From positions 31,483 to 37,766 of the forward strand of contig NZ_ML142879.1 of NCBI RefSeq assembly GCF_004138495.1: DNA of 6,284 bases, given 5' to 3'. This stretch comes from Phytoactinopolyspora endophytica. Lineage in GTDB: Bacteria; Actinomycetota; Actinomycetes; Jiangellales; Jiangellaceae. The stretch's first letter is position 1. The number at the start of each line of letters is the position of its first letter. The translations under genes were made by a program, and so were the position numbers. Positions 5,942 through 6,284 of this stretch are shown here, in pieces. The notes below the pieces were generated by a model. It saw nothing but the letters and a program-made list of their open reading frames with translations. It ran no database searches and was not told the origin of the DNA.

Positions 5942-6284
5942 CTACGTCGATCGATATTTGCCATCACACGATTCGAAGGGTTCTGCATCAAGAAACCTAT
6001 CCAGTACATTGGCTGTTATCTTAGAAACATTATTCACGTAACCATTATGCGAGAGACATCCTGACCAGGCTATTGAGCTGACTGAGAACACAGCGCCGCC
6101 GCCCGGAAGCTCAAAGAAGACCATGTCCGCCTTTATAGTCGGATCGACTTTGGTGCGCAGATAATTGATGCTCGATCCTGATATATCTTCCAGAGCCGGG
6201 TCGTATGCCCCACTAAACTCAGCCGCAGTGGCAACTATAAGGGCGTGAAGAGGGGTACCCAGCTCAACGTCTGCTCTGTCAACC
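5942..6284 (-). CDS. N,N-dimethylformamidase beta-subunit-like protein, C-terminal part
   Basis: The frame is open from the right edge of the window to TAG at 5944-5942, giving 113 residues; the start is beyond 6284. The best motif is LPGGGAVFSVSSIAWSG (59-75 of the fragment) followed by LSHNGYVNNVSKIT (77-90) and ANVLDRFL (91-98). This closely follows the C-terminal signature of large-subunit dimethylformamidase-like proteins ('GGG.VFS.GSI.W.GSLSHN.YDNNVSRIT.NVL.RF'). These are amidohydrolases with a mononuclear iron site; the metal ligands would lie in the unseen part. Two positions differ from the usual pattern: SVSS for S.GS, and YVNN for YDNN. The oxidoreductase begins 12 bases downstream, so the two genes likely form one transcript entering from the right. 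The real substrate is unknown, since many homologues sit in biosynthetic clusters and do not act on dimethylformamide. Confidence 0.7.
   Translation of the reverse strand, partial: VDRADVELGTPLHALIVATAAEFSGAYDPALEDISGSSINYLRTKVDPTIKADMVFFELPGGGAVFSVSSIAWSGCLSHNGYVNNVSKITANVLDRFLDAEPFESCDGKYRST

Noticed and set aside
1..6284. tRNA, rRNA, CRISPR array, replication origin
   Set aside because: No cloverleaf-like sequence, rRNA block, regularly spaced repeat or iteron cluster was seen on either strand.

Overview
The window looks like an accessory region of a high-GC actinobacterium (Mycobacterium/Nocardia/Streptomyces type). The grounds are GC-rich coding sequence, transposase remnants of actinobacterial style, GTG/TTG starts behind GGAGG-type ribosome binding sites, and a PapA5-like acyltransferase. 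The lineage is an inference; there is no RNA gene to anchor it.

Layout, left to right. (1) Bases 2-500 are the C-terminal part of an IS256-family transposase carrying one frameshift, followed by a probable IS right end near 523-546. (2) Bases 548-973 hold nothing I can recognise. (3) Bases 974-2179 (minus) are an intact PapA5-like condensation-type acyltransferase with an altered HxxxDG motif (HxxxDA). Upstream of it is a dyad that could be an operator or terminator. (4) Bases 2367-3546 (minus) appear to be a frameshifted NAD-dependent dehydrogenase pseudogene, best matched to the TyrA (prephenate/arogenate dehydrogenase) fold, with a good ribosome binding site and a TTG start. A strong 30-nt hairpin sits inside it. 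(5) Bases 3543-3917 (minus) look like another broken small gene whose last stop overlaps the TTG start of the dehydrogenase. (6) Bases 4028-4578 (plus) are a transposon graveyard: an IS1380-family transposase remnant runs directly into an IS630-family remnant. (7) Bases 4573-4855 (minus) contain two very short coding-like ORFs, each behind a GGAGG sequence, perhaps stumps of genes cut by the IS remnants. (8) Bases 4919-5929 (minus) are an intact Gfo/Idh/MocA oxidoreductase. (9) Bases 5942-6284 (minus) are the C-terminus of an N,N-dimethylformamidase beta-subunit-like protein, 12 bases upstream of the oxidoreductase and probably in one operon with it.

Functionally, all minus-strand genes read leftwards as if they once formed a specialised-metabolism locus: an amidase-like enzyme, a sugar or imine oxidoreductase, an aromatic amino acid-type dehydrogenase and an ester-forming acyltransferase. 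That locus has been broken up by at least three IS families and by frameshift decay. Two genes look intact (the acyltransferase and the oxidoreductase). I did not find a clear new system. The most unusual items are the HxxxDA acyltransferase, the frameshifted dehydrogenase recovered across frames, and the short ORFs next to the IS remnants.
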